From IMG/VR virus record IMGVR_UViG_3300036900_000195, positions 1 to 38,958 of that record: DNA of 38,958 bases; one strand, given 5' to 3'. Numbering within the stretch: the first letter of the stretch is position 1; the number at the start of each line of letters is the position of its first letter. Under the pieces are notes generated by a model, which searched no databases, was not told where the DNA came from, and saw only the letters and a program-made list of their open reading frames with translations. The translations under genes were made by a program, and so were the position numbers. Shown here piece by piece: positions 23,628 through 31,967 of this stretch. This DNA is from a virus.

Positions 23628-26600
23628 ATGGCCGCCCTTACGGTAGTCAGTTCCGAACCGCTCCCGCCGCTCACGGTTGTGAGCTCCGAGCCGCTGCCCG
23701 CCGCACCCGAAACCGGCCGCAGCAGCTTTTTCGAGCCCGCAAATCCGGCGCTCAAACCGGCCGGGCACTTTTTCAAGTCGTTTTACGATGACGCGGTTAC
23801 GCCGTTCGTAGACGAGGTGCTCGATACGATCCACCGCGGCGATGTGGGCGCGGGCACGGTAGGAAAGCTCCTCGGCGCGTTTAAGGATCAGCTCTGGAAT
23901 TTTCAGCAGCATCCGGATATACGGAATCTTCCGATCGTAGGGCCCGGCGCGACCGCAACCGCGAACCGGATGCAGGAGCAGTACAACAAGGGCGATTATG
24001 CGGGCGCGCTCGGCTCGGCGGCCGGGTTTGTCGCTCCGCTCGTCGCGCCCGAAGCCGCGGCGGCCGCATGGGAAAAACTGCCGGCAGCAGCAAAAAGCGC
24101 GGCGTCCGCAGTGAGCAATGGCACACGGGGCGCGCTTGAAACGTTCATGGCGGCGAGCGATCCCCGCCGTCTGCTGAAACTGGTCCCGAAGGGGCAGGCT
24201 GCGGTTGACGCTTTCGATGCGGTTCAGGCCGAAAGAGCGGCCGCCCGCGCTGCGCGCACGCCTGCGCCGCCGCCCAATGTAATACGCGAATCTCCCGCAT
24301 GGGCGGATATCCAGCCGTCGCCCGCCGCGGCGACCGATTTCTCCCCGATACCGGCCGAGGGCTTGCCGTCGGGCCGAGTACCCGGCAGCCTCGCCCGCGC
24401 GGAAGCCGCGCGCGCCACGGAAGCCGAAGCGGCGGCAACTCCCGAAGTCAACCGCGACGTTATCGACGAACGCCCGGACGCGCGAACCGTAACCGAGCCA
24501 GCGGCGACGCTGCCGGAACCGTGGCAGGTTCCTAAGTCCGAAATCATCGATTATCGCGATACGCGCCCGCAGCGCACGGCGGCCGCCGCACCCGAAACAG
24601 GGGGCTACACCGAAGCGGAAATGCACGCGCGCACGCTCGAAAACCGCGCGAATGAAGACACGCCGCCCACGTTCAACCGCTACCCGGTCGGCACCTATGC
24701 AAAGGATTCCGACGGCGAGTTGTTACAGCTTCGCCGCTATCCGCTCGACGATCCGAAACTCATCTTTCCCGAGGGGATGCCGCACCCCGGAAACCAGACC
24801 GTTCAGAAATATGTGGACTGGATCGGGCAGGGCTCAGAACCGCCGCCGCTCACGGGTATTGAAACCGAAGCGGGAAATATCAAGATTCAGGAGGGCCACC
24901 ACCGCGCTGAGGCGATCCGGCAGACTGGCGGAAACGCCGCCGATGTCTGGGTAAACCTCACCCATAACAGGCCGATTGGGAACGGGCAGGTAATGGGCGA
25001 GGGCGTAACGCACGAGGGCGCTGTAAGGCGCGCGCTCGATGCGGGCGAAACCGTGCCCGCAGCCGTCCTGAACGATTACCCGGCGCTCATGGCGAAGGCG
25101 AACCCGGCGCAGATCAGCGCCGAGCCCGCCGCGGCAGAACCCGCAAGCGACCTCGAGCAGCAGCTCCGCGCCTCGATCGACCTCGCGAACGCGCGGCGCG
25201 CCGGGACGCCGGCGCTGACGCCGGCCCAGATCCTCGAGGACCACATCGACAAACACAGCGCCTATCTCGCGAATCAGGCCGAGGACATCGTATGGGCGAA
25301 CCGGGCCCGCAAAGCCGACCGCATCGCGCAGCACCTCATCGAAAACAACCTCGAGGCGACGCCCGACAACATAGCTACTGCGGCGCGGCAGCTCGACGAA
25401 GCGCGGCCGCCGTCCGAAGAAACGATCCCGATGATTCAGGACCGCGTCGACTGGCACAACGCGCGCATGGCGCAGGTAGAATCAGGGAGTGCAGGACAGC
25501 CAGCAGCAGCCGGAACAGCCGGCGAAGTGGACGCCGGAACAACTGGCGAAGTGGACGCCGGAACAACTGGAATTCGGCCGCCGGTTTACGAATCGAATCG
25601 CCCAGGCGCGAGAAAAATACGCGCGGCGGGCGATGGAACGACGGTTGAAACCCCCGGCGAAAGTCATACCTATCCGGGCCGATACGAAGTAAGGGAACTT
25701 TCCGAAGTCCAGCCCTCGCACAATCCGCACAACTTCAACCGCAACCCGCGTTACGAATACGAGAACGACCGCAACTACGACGACCCCGAAAATCAGCGCA
25801 AGATAATCGACTGGTCGCAGGGTTCACGCTTCCGGCCGCGCAACCTGCTGAACACCGCGCCCGACGCCTCGAGCGGACCGCCCATAATCGACGGCGACGG
25901 TAATGTACTCGGCGGCAACGGCCGCACCATGATTCTCGGGCGCGTCTATGAGAACAATCCCGCGGGCGCGGCCGCCTACCGGGCCGAGCTCGACCGCACG
26001 GCGGCGCACTACGGGATTGATCCCGAATCCTACGCGTACATGAAACAGCCCGTGCTCGTGCGGCGTGTGGAAGACGGCGCGCTCGAAACGCCCGAGGCGG
26101 CGCAGAAGGCGATTACCGATTTCAACAAAGCCGGCACCGCGGCGCTCACGCCGGCCGAGCGCGCGATCGCCGACGCGCGGCGCGTCTCGACAGCTACCCT
26201 CGAGGACATTTCAAAGCGTATGGACGCGATCGGGCCCGACGCCACGCTCGCGCAGGCGCTCGAGGGTAAATCGGGCGGCGAAGTACTCGCGCGTTTGATG
26301 GACGACGGCGTTATCAGCCCGCAGGAGGGCGCGCAGTTGCGCCGCGGCGGCGCGCTTACCCGCTCCGGGCAGGAGCGGGTATCCGGGCTCATGCTCGGGC
26401 GTTTCTTCTCAAACGCAAAACAGCTCGACTCGATTCCGGATGCGCTGCGCGGCAAAATGGAGCGGCTCGCCGCGCCGCTTGCGCGCGTTGAAGGGAACGC
26501 GGATTATTCGCTTTCGCCGCAGATCAGGCGCGCGCTCGATCTGACTGAAGACGCCGCGGCGCACGATATGACGCTCGACGACTTTACCCGCCAGTCGAAT

Positions 26601-26888
26601 TTCTTCGCCAGTCACAACTACCCGCCCGACGTGGTTGTGCTCGCGAAGAATCTCCAGAAGCGGAATCCGGTAGCGCTCACGCAGGCCGTGCGCAATTACG
26701 CCGAGCGCGCAAAGTACGCCGAAGAATTTCAGGGCTCCGGAATGTTCGGGGAGTTTCCGCCGCCGGTATCACCCGGCGCAGCCTTCCGCGAGAACTTCAG
26801 CGAGGAAGCAATGGCGAAGGAAGCGGCCGACGCCGCGGCGAAAAAAGCCGAAGCCGCGGCAAAGAAGAAAAAGACAGGAACGGAGTAA
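23628..26888 (+). CDS. Large ejection-type protein with two ParB-like domains (polyvalent-like)
   Basis: In this 1086-residue protein, the first 230 residues are virion-like and helical. A first ParB/sulfiredoxin-like domain lies at about 335-440, with the diagnostic IKIQEGHHRAEAI. A second, DdrB-like ParB domain lies at about 687-825, with LSEVQPSHNPHNF and VLGGNGRTMIL. The rest is helical, ending in a Lys/Ala tail. Such domains occur in phage and plasmid 'polyvalent' proteins thought to act on DNA or nucleotides in the new host (from comparative studies of these families). It may be injected with the DNA. The region at about residues 620-688 looks foreign in codon use and contains an overlapping ORF (25489-25692). 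Confidence 0.78.
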   Translation: MAALTVVSSEPLPPLTVVSSEPLPAAPETGRSSFFEPANPALKPAGHFFKSFYDDAVTPFVDEVLDTIHRGDVGAGTVGKLLGAFKDQLWNFQQHPDIRNLPIVGPGATATANRMQEQYNKGDYAGALGSAAGFVAPLVAPEAAAAAWEKLPAAAKSAASAVSNGTRGALETFMAASDPRRLLKLVPKGQAAVDAFDAVQAERAAARAARTPAPPPNVIRESPAWADIQPSPAAATDFSPIPAEGLPSGRVPGSLARAEAARATEAEAAATPEVNRDVIDERPDARTVTEPAATLPEPWQVPKSEIIDYRDTRPQRTAAAAPETGGYTEAEMHARTLENRANEDTPPTFNRYPVGTYAKDSDGELLQLRRYPLDDPKLIFPEGMPHPGNQTVQKYVDWIGQGSEPPPLTGIETEAGNIKIQEGHHRAEAIRQTGGNAADVWVNLTHNRPIGNGQVMGEGVTHEGAVRRALDAGETVPAAVLNDYPALMAKANPAQISAEPAAAEPASDLEQQLRASIDLANARRAGTPALTPAQILEDHIDKHSAYLANQAEDIVWANRARKADRIAQHLIENNLEATPDNIATAARQLDEARPPSEETIPMIQDRVDWHNARMAQVESGSAGQPAAAGTAGEVDAGTTGEVDAGTTGIRPPVYESNRPGARKIRAAGDGTTVETPGESHTYPGRYEVRELSEVQPSHNPHNFNRNPRYEYENDRNYDDPENQRKIIDWSQGSRFRPRNLLNTAPDASSGPPIIDGDGNVLGGNGRTMILGRVYENNPAGAAAYRAELDRTAAHYGIDPESYAYMKQPVLVRRVEDGALETPEAAQKAITDFNKAGTAALTPAERAIADARRVSTATLEDISKRMDAIGPDATLAQALEGKSGGEVLARLMDDGVISPQEGAQLRRGGALTRSGQERVSGLMLGRFFSNAKQLDSIPDALRGKMERLAAPLARVEGNADYSLSPQIRRALDLTEDAAAHDMTLDDFTRQSNFFASHNYPPDVVVLAKNLQKRNPVALTQAVRNYAERAKYAEEFQGSGMFGEFPPPVSPGAAFRENFSEEAMAKEAADAAAKKAEAAAKKKKTGTE
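25489..25692 (+). CDS. Possible overlapping gene inside the ParB-domain protein (67 aa)
   Basis: GTG 25489 to TAA 25690-25692, read in another frame from the large ORF. The protein has two tandem copies of KWTPEQLA/E then a basic helical stretch (RFTNRIAQAREKYARRAMER) and ends IPIRADTK. In this frame the codons (GAA, CGG, GCG, AAA) look like normal phage genes, while the main frame here uses rarer ones (GGA ACA ACT, CCA, AGA, ATA). TAGAAT at 25477-25482 lies exactly six bases before the start, the same TAnnnT-N6 pattern seen at other candidate leaderless starts. It could be a true overprinted gene, or a former separate gene now read through in the other frame. Confidence 0.4.
   Translation: MQDSQQQPEQPAKWTPEQLAKWTPEQLEFGRRFTNRIAQAREKYARRAMERRLKPPAKVIPIRADTK
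25521..25568 (+). repeat. Two perfect 24-bp tandem repeats
   Basis: Units 25521-25544 and 25545-25568 are identical. They encode GEVDAGTT twice in the large protein and KWTPEQLA/E twice in the overlapping frame. Since 24 is a multiple of three, both frames stay open. Confidence 0.9.
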
Positions 26889-26893
26889 CCACC

Positions 26894-29800
26894 ATGAAAG
26901 CGATTATTCTTATCGGCGCGCTCGCGATCGCGGGCGCGCCCGCCGTTTACGGGCAGGCCGCGGCGTCGCTTTCGCCCGCGCCGCGGCTGCAGTTTTTCGA
27001 CAACGCAGGCAAGCCGCTCGCCGGCGGCTGTATCCAGTCCTATCAGGCGGGCTCGACGACGCCGCTCGCAACCTATTCAAACGCCGCGGGCGCGGCGAAC
27101 CCGAACCCGGTAATACTTGACGCCTACGGGCGCGCCGACATCTGGCTCGGCGGCGGCATCGCCTACAAGCTCGTCATACGCGCGAAAACAACGGGCTGCG
27201 CGGGCGGCGGCGGCGCGATCCTTTACACGACCGACGGGATTATAGATCAGGGCTTTTCTCTCGCGCACTCGCTCCAGGCCGGCACGCTCGCGATCGGGCT
27301 GCGCTCGTCGCCCGCGACGGGCGCGGGCGGCGGCGTCGGAGTGGGTAACGCGCTGCTTTCGGCAACCACGACGGGGCTTTATGTCTCGGTCAACGGCGGC
27401 GCGCCCGTTCTGCTGAACGGGGGCGGCGGCGGCGGAAGCGGCAGCCCCGGCGGCCCGATCAACAGCGTGCAGTACAACAGCGGAGCAGCGCTCGGCGGTT
27501 CCTTAAATATGGTGTGGGACAACCCCGACGCCATCATGACGATATGCGGGCCGCCGGCGACCGGATGCACGCCGAATTCCGGCTTTCAGGCGCCGACCTT
27601 CTCGAGCTCGGCCACGGGGATAAATAACGCTTTTGAAACCGCCGGCGGAACCTTCACCATTAAAGGCAACGGCGACGGGTTATTTCAGGATCTCAGCGTC
27701 ACCGCGACCTTTAACTCGCTTGCGACGGGCTCGACCTCGGCGATTCAGCAGGCGAGCGGAACTTTCAGGATCACGGGCGCGGGCGCCGGATTATTTCAAA
27801 GCGTCGCGATGGGCCTGCAGGCCGCGCCCGTCACCGGCATCGGGGGCGGTACGGGCGTCGGCAGCGCGCAGCTCTCGGCGACTACCGCGGGGCTCTATCT
27901 CTCCCTCAACGGCGGCGCGCCGGCGCTTATCACGGGCGGCGGCGGCGCCGGAAGTCCGGGCGCTCCGATAAATTCGATCCAGTACAACAACGCCGGCACA
28001 TTCGCCGGCACCGCGAATCTGCTCTGGAACAACAGCGCGAACCAGATGACGATCACGGGCGCGGCGACGGCCGGTTTTCAGGCGCCCGCGTTCTCGAGCT
28101 CAAACAGCGGCACGGCCGTCGCCTATACGAACTCGGGCGGTACCTTTCAGGTGTTCGGGAACGGCGACGGGTTATTTCAGGATCTGAGCGTCACCGCTAC
28201 GTTTAACTCGCTCGCCACCGGCGCGACCTCCGCGATTCAGCAGGGGAGCGGGACTTTCAGAATCACCGGCGCAGGCGACGGGTTATTTCAGACGACGGCG
28301 CTCGGTCTGAAAAATGCGGCAGTGACCGGGCTCGGCGGCGGCACGGGCGTCGGTAATGCCCTGCTCTCGGCGACCACGGCCGGGCTGTACCTCTCGCTCA
28401 ACGGCGCGCCGCCGGTGGCGCTCACGGGCGGGGGCGGCGGCTCGGGAACGCCCGGCGGCCCGGCGACTTCGATCCAGTACAACAACGCCGGCGCGTTTGC
28501 CGGTTCCGCGAATCTGGTTTTTAACAGCACCGCGAATATCATGACGATCACCGGCGGCGTGAATGCCGGTTTTCAGGCGCCGGTATTCTCGAGCTCGGCG
28601 ACGGGCACGAACGCGGCTTTCGTGGCGAATAACGGGGCCGCTCAGATTCTCGGCAACGGCGACGCCACGTTTCAGAATGTGGTTGTCAACGCCACGTTTA
28701 ACAGCGTGGCAACCGGCGCGACTAAGGTTATCCAGCAGTCGAGCGGTACGTTTTCGATCACGGGCGCGGGCGATGCGGGCTTTCAAAGCACCGCGCTCGG
28801 TCTGAAAGCCGCGGCGACGACCGGCCTCGGCGGCGGCACGGGCGTCGGTAACGCCATGCTTTCGGCGACTACGGCCGGGCTCTGGCTGTCCGTAAACGGC
28901 GGTGCGCCGGCGCTGCTCGCCGCGGGCGGCGCGCCCGGCGGGCCGTCTGGCGCGGTCCAGTTCAACAGCGGCGGCGTTTTTACCGGGAACTCTAATTTTG
29001 TGGTGACCGGCGGCGGCGTGGTGACCGTCTGCGCGCCGCCGGCCGTCAACTGCACAGTTAACAGCGGCTATCAGGGGCCGAGCTTCTCGAGCTCGGCAAC
29101 CGGCGCGAATCCGGCTTTCGTTGCGGGAAACGGGGCCGGCCAGATCAACGGCAACGGAGCCGCGGCTTTTCAGTCGCTCGCCCTTACCGGCGGCATTACC
29201 GTCGGCAACGGCTTTTATGGGCTCACCGGCGGCGGCGCTCTCACCGTCTCGAGCTGCTCGGGCTGCAGCGCGGGCGTTACGAGCTGGAACGCGCGCACGG
29301 GCGCGGTGGCGCTGACAAAAGCGGATGTTACGACCGTCGAAGGCCAGGGCCTCGGGACCGCCGACAGCGTTTCATTTAACGCCGTAACGGCTAATCAGCA
29401 TAACGGCGGAACCTACGCCGGCACGCTCTATAACTGCAGCTCGGCCGGCTCGTCGTCCTGTTTTCAGCAGTCGAGCGGGCGATTCCAGATCAACGGCGAC
29501 GGCAACGCCTATTTTCAGAGTCTTTGCGTGATTAACGGCTTTCCGGGCTCGGATACGTGCAACGGGGTTACGCCCGCCGCGGGCAGCGTAGTCGGCAGCG
29601 GCATCAGCGCGCTTACTCTCGGGGCGACGATCCGCAATACCGCGGCTAACTACGGCATCGCCGAAACCGACACCGGCGGGAACTGCAACATCGGCACGGC
29701 GTACGCGGGCGGGATCGGCTGCGCATCGGACGCGCGGCTCAAGACAAAGATCGCCGATCTTCCGGCCGCGCTCGCGGGAGTCCTCAAGCTGCGGCCCGTC

Positions 29801-29995
29801 ACATTCACCTGGACGAAAAACAGCGCGCCGGGTATCGGGTTCATTGCGCAGGACGTTGAAAAGGTATTCCCCGGCGTCGTCCGGAAGGAAACCGACGGCT
29901 ATCTCTCGGTCGCGTATATGGGGCTGATTCCGGAGCTCGTGAAAGCCATACAGGAACTTACGGCGCGCGTCGCCGTTCTCGAGGGGCATAAATGA
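26894..29995 (+). CDS. Second S74 tail fibre with N-terminal signal peptide
   Basis: In this 1033-residue protein, the N-terminus MKAIILIGALAIAGAPAVYG is a good Sec signal peptide with likely cleavage before Gln. A tail-type domain (LQFFDNAGKPLAGGCIQSYQ ... PVILDAYGRADIWL) follows at about 32-100. Then come four tandem ~165-residue beta repeats (about 130-680), each with TGVGNALLSATTAGLY and ASGTFRITGAG-type motifs. The C-terminus is an S74 chaperone starting at SDARLKTK (about 945) with GIGFIAQDVEKVFPGVV. Such signal peptides are unusual in virion fibres. The stop overlaps the next start (ATGA). Confidence 0.85.
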   Translation: MKAIILIGALAIAGAPAVYGQAAASLSPAPRLQFFDNAGKPLAGGCIQSYQAGSTTPLATYSNAAGAANPNPVILDAYGRADIWLGGGIAYKLVIRAKTTGCAGGGGAILYTTDGIIDQGFSLAHSLQAGTLAIGLRSSPATGAGGGVGVGNALLSATTTGLYVSVNGGAPVLLNGGGGGGSGSPGGPINSVQYNSGAALGGSLNMVWDNPDAIMTICGPPATGCTPNSGFQAPTFSSSATGINNAFETAGGTFTIKGNGDGLFQDLSVTATFNSLATGSTSAIQQASGTFRITGAGAGLFQSVAMGLQAAPVTGIGGGTGVGSAQLSATTAGLYLSLNGGAPALITGGGGAGSPGAPINSIQYNNAGTFAGTANLLWNNSANQMTITGAATAGFQAPAFSSSNSGTAVAYTNSGGTFQVFGNGDGLFQDLSVTATFNSLATGATSAIQQGSGTFRITGAGDGLFQTTALGLKNAAVTGLGGGTGVGNALLSATTAGLYLSLNGAPPVALTGGGGGSGTPGGPATSIQYNNAGAFAGSANLVFNSTANIMTITGGVNAGFQAPVFSSSATGTNAAFVANNGAAQILGNGDATFQNVVVNATFNSVATGATKVIQQSSGTFSITGAGDAGFQSTALGLKAAATTGLGGGTGVGNAMLSATTAGLWLSVNGGAPALLAAGGAPGGPSGAVQFNSGGVFTGNSNFVVTGGGVVTVCAPPAVNCTVNSGYQGPSFSSSATGANPAFVAGNGAGQINGNGAAAFQSLALTGGITVGNGFYGLTGGGALTVSSCSGCSAGVTSWNARTGAVALTKADVTTVEGQGLGTADSVSFNAVTANQHNGGTYAGTLYNCSSAGSSSCFQQSSGRFQINGDGNAYFQSLCVINGFPGSDTCNGVTPAAGSVVGSGISALTLGATIRNTAANYGIAETDTGGNCNIGTAYAGGIGCASDARLKTKIADLPAALAGVLKLRPVTFTWTKNSAPGIGFIAQDVEKVFPGVVRKETDGYLSVAYMGLIPELVKAIQELTARVAVLEGHK
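27280..29000 (+). repeat. Four ~500-bp coding repeats in the second fibre gene
   Basis: Units begin near 27280, 27805, 28300 and 28795. The shared protein landmarks are GGGTGVGNALLSATTAGLYL, SIQYNNAG, GFQAPxFSSS, and FNSLATGATSAIQQxSGTF. They are similar but not identical, with the last the most diverged. Related motifs (ATFNSEATGTTAAVQQYTGT) also occur once in the first fibre (near 16120-16185), so the two fibres share an ancestor or exchange modules. Confidence 0.8.
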
Positions 29996-30306
29996 AACTG
30001 CTTATCGCGCTCGCGTCATTCCTCGTGTTCGCCGCGCTCGCGCAGACGGGCGGTGACGTGACCGCCGGCGGATCCGGGCCCGCGGCCGCGGCGACAATAC
30101 CGCTCGATCATCAGCTCGAGTACTTCCGCACCGACGGCCGGCTCGCGCATCTCCGGGCCGAGCTCGCCGCGGCGAACACCGAATACGAGGCGGCCGTTAA
30201 AGTAGTCGTGAAAGACTGCGGCGAGGGATCCGGGCCCGTGCTGACGCAGGACGGCAGGCACCTTTTCTGCGTGGCGCAGGCGCCCGCGGCCGCGGCGAAA
30301 AAATAA
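29992..30306 (+). CDS. Small exported protein (104 aa)
   Basis: ATG 29992 overlaps the fibre stop. A signal peptide is clear (MKLLIALASFLVFAALAQTG, cleavage likely after ALA). The mature part has a Gly/Ala-rich linker, a helix (YFRTDGRLAHLRAELAAANT), and two cysteines about 19 residues apart (KDCGEG, LFCVAQ) that could form a disulfide in the periplasm. It is coupled to a fibre that also has a signal peptide, so the two may work together outside the cytoplasm. Spanin-like function is possible but not supported by a motif. Confidence 0.65.
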   Translation: MKLLIALASFLVFAALAQTGGDVTAGGSGPAAAATIPLDHQLEYFRTDGRLAHLRAELAAANTEYEAAVKVVVKDCGEGSGPVLTQDGRHLFCVAQAPAAAAKK

Positions 30307-30521
30307 TGGCCGACGATTACACCTGCGACGCCTGCGGAACCCGCACCCACGCCGAGCAGGCGCGCGGTCACTGGCTCGCGCTGCGGCTTGCCGGCGACCG
30401 GCGCGGCATCGAAATCAGGAAATTCGAGAATTCCGGGCCGGATGATCGGTACGTGTGCAGCGCGGCCTGCGCGCTGAGCCGCATATCAGAGGTATTCGCC
30501 GGGCTGCAGCCGCCCCGCTGA
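30306..30521 (+). CDS. Small zinc-ribbon-like protein (71 aa)
   Basis: ATG 30306 overlaps the previous stop (TAATG). A probable zinc site is formed by CDAC near residue 7 and CSAAC near residue 51, with an intervening amphipathic stretch (GHWLALRLAGDRRGIEIRKF). It is the last gene of the long rightward operon. Its stop codon lies inside an inverted repeat shared with the convergent gene. Function unknown, possibly DNA or protein binding. Confidence 0.6.
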   Translation: MADDYTCDACGTRTHAEQARGHWLALRLAGDRRGIEIRKFENSGPDDRYVCSAACALSRISEVFAGLQPPR

Positions 30522-30540
30522 TTCAGCACCCGATCAGCGG
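30515..30540. terminator. Candidate bidirectional terminator hairpin
   Basis: CCGCTGAT (30515-30522) and ATCAGCGG (30533-30540) form an 8-bp perfect inverted repeat with a 10-nt loop. It contains the stop codons of both convergent genes (30521 on plus, 30534 on minus). There is no T-run on either side, so it may work poorly as an intrinsic terminator, but it is exactly where one is expected. Confidence 0.4.
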
Positions 30541-30797
30541 CGCCCGCCGCTGTCCGCCAGCAGGAACAGGTCGCACCGCCCGCGGATCTCGCCGAGCGCC
30601 CGCATTGCGCCCGCGTAGGCGCGCGCCGCGGGCGAATCGCTGATCGACGCCGCGGGCACCGGCAGCGGTTCGATCCCCCGGATCGCGGCGATCGTGGCGC
30701 GCGCCATTTCGGCGCGCGCGTCCATGATGCGCAGGAGCGAATCGCGCGATTCGCACGTTTCGCAGGTTTCGCGCTCGTATCGCGCGGGCACGCTCAC
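30534..30797 (-). CDS. Hypothetical protein, leftward operon (87 aa)
   Basis: GTG 30797 overlaps the stop of the upstream gene (GTGA). The protein is helical, with one CxxC pair (CETCESRDS) near residue 12, then mostly Ala/Arg-rich helices. It is the last of three leftward genes under the promoter at 31879-31907. No family recognised. Confidence 0.6.
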   Translation of the reverse strand: MSVPARYERETCETCESRDSLLRIMDARAEMARATIAAIRGIEPLPVPAASISDSPAARAYAGAMRALGEIRGRCDLFLLADSGGRR

Positions 30798-31447
30798 CGC
30801 CGTACCTCGAGCATGGCTTTCTCAAACTGGATATAGGCGCTGATCGCCGTCGCGCGGACGTCTTCGGGCCCGAAAGTGACCTTGAGCCCGCGGCGGTCGG
30901 CGTACGCCTGCGCTTCGCTGATCGCGTCGATCGACGCCATGTAGCAGGACATCAGGCGCGCGGCGACGGGGTTATCCTGCGAGTGTCCATGTCTCACAGC
31001 GCCGGCGGCGGCGGTCTGGACCTCGGGGGAGGCGGGCGCCGCCGCCGGCAATACGTGGGCGTTACGCTGAAACGCGGCCGGGCCTTCAGAGCGCGCGATC
31101 GCGATCGACTTCTCGAGCTGCGCGGCGGTGTCGTCCGCGGGCGCGCTGAAGCCTTCGGCGAGGCGCTCGACGCGCACGCAATGACCGCCGCCGCGGGGAT
31201 ATTTCACCTTCGTAACGCGAACCGTTTCGCCTTTGCTTACGCCGAGCTCGCGGATCTGGCGCTCGACCTCCGAGCCGTCTTCGGCGTCCAGCCACATGCG
31301 GCGTTCGCCCTCGAGCGTGAAAAGCGCGCGCGGGCCGAATGAGCCGTCGAAAACCTTCGCGGTGAGAAAGCGAAACGCGATGTGCTCCGGGCGGCCGTAT
31401 TCGAGTTTCACTTCGGTCGCGGGCGCTGCTGTCTGTGCGGTTGCCAT
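30794..31447 (-). CDS. Hypothetical protein, leftward operon (217 aa)
   Basis: ATG 31447 has a perfect GGAGG on the minus strand (+ coordinates 31455-31459). The N-terminal ~95 residues look like a beta-rich domain (PEHIAFRFLTAKVFDGSFG, then FTLEGERRMWLDAEDGSEVE and GETVRVTKVKYPRGGGHCVR), which recalls a small OB- or SH3-like fold. The C-terminal ~100 residues are helical (AISEAQAYADRRGLKVTFGP). A single-stranded DNA-binding or transcription-related role is possible. No family is recognised. Confidence 0.68.
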   Translation of the reverse strand: MATAQTAAPATEVKLEYGRPEHIAFRFLTAKVFDGSFGPRALFTLEGERRMWLDAEDGSEVERQIRELGVSKGETVRVTKVKYPRGGGHCVRVERLAEGFSAPADDTAAQLEKSIAIARSEGPAAFQRNAHVLPAAAPASPEVQTAAAGAVRHGHSQDNPVAARLMSCYMASIDAISEAQAYADRRGLKVTFGPEDVRATAISAYIQFEKAMLEVRR

Positions 31448-31470
31448 TTATTTTTCCTCCGAAAAAGTCG

Positions 31471-31872
31471 TTAAGCAGCGGCGGCGAAAGCCGCGCGCTG
31501 CGCGTTGAGCCAGCCGTCGACGGCGAGCGCAACCGGGTTCGCGATCGCGCCGGGCAGCGCGAGGAGCGCCGCGCGCTCCGCATCCGCGCGGCGGTCGATC
31601 GCGTCGATCAACTGATCGAGCGAAGCAACCGCGTCCTCATAAGCGGAGGAATCGCCGATCGGATCCGCCGCCTGAAGCGCCGCGAAACCCGCTTCCACTG
31701 CGTCGCGCTCGGCAGCCGAGGCGAACTGCTGAACAAAAACTGTGTAAGCGGCGCGAAGGTCGGCGATATCGCGGGCGATCGCGCGGGCGGCCGCCGTGCG
31801 GGCGAGCGCGGCCTGCTCGCGTTCGTAGTGGTACGCGTGATCTTCGATCCATGCTTGATAACTGGTTGCCAT
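31471..31872 (-). CDS. Hypothetical helical protein, first gene of leftward operon (133 aa)
   Basis: ATG 31872 is six bases after a -10 box, so the message may be leaderless. The protein is almost all helix, rich in Ala and Asp (YQAWIEDHAYHYEREQAALA, AERDAVEAGFAALQAADPIG), with no cysteine. No family is recognised. Being the first gene of an early-looking unit controlled by an operator, it may be an early function. Confidence 0.65.
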   Translation of the reverse strand: MATSYQAWIEDHAYHYEREQAALARTAAARAIARDIADLRAAYTVFVQQFASAAERDAVEAGFAALQAADPIGDSSAYEDAVASLDQLIDAIDRRADAERAALLALPGAIANPVALAVDGWLNAQRAAFAAAA

Positions 31873-31878
31873 GAGTTA

Positions 31879-31907
31879 AGTATACGTAGCCGCTACGAAG
31901 AATGCAA
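31879..31907 (-). promoter_or_regulatory. Leftward promoter with operator in the spacer
   Basis: On the minus strand: TTGCAT (+ 31902-31907), a 17-bp spacer, TATACT (+ 31879-31884), then six bases and the ATG at 31872. The dyad CGTAGC-C-GCTACG (31885-31897) fills most of the spacer, so a bound repressor would block RNA polymerase. Transcription should start on or next to the A of the ATG, giving a leaderless message. Confidence 0.75.
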
Positions 31908-31925
31908 TACGTAAGTGCCACGTAT
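31907..31925. promoter_or_regulatory. Dyad ATACGT-N7-ACGTAT, possible operator
   Basis: A 6-bp perfect inverted repeat with 7-bp spacing (31907-31912 and 31920-31925) lies between the two CGTAGC dyads, at the upstream edge of the leftward promoter. It may be a second type of regulator site. The binding protein is unknown. Confidence 0.45.
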
Positions 31926-31967
31926 GGTAAATTATTTTCAGGGAGAAAAAAAGATGCGAATCAGCCA

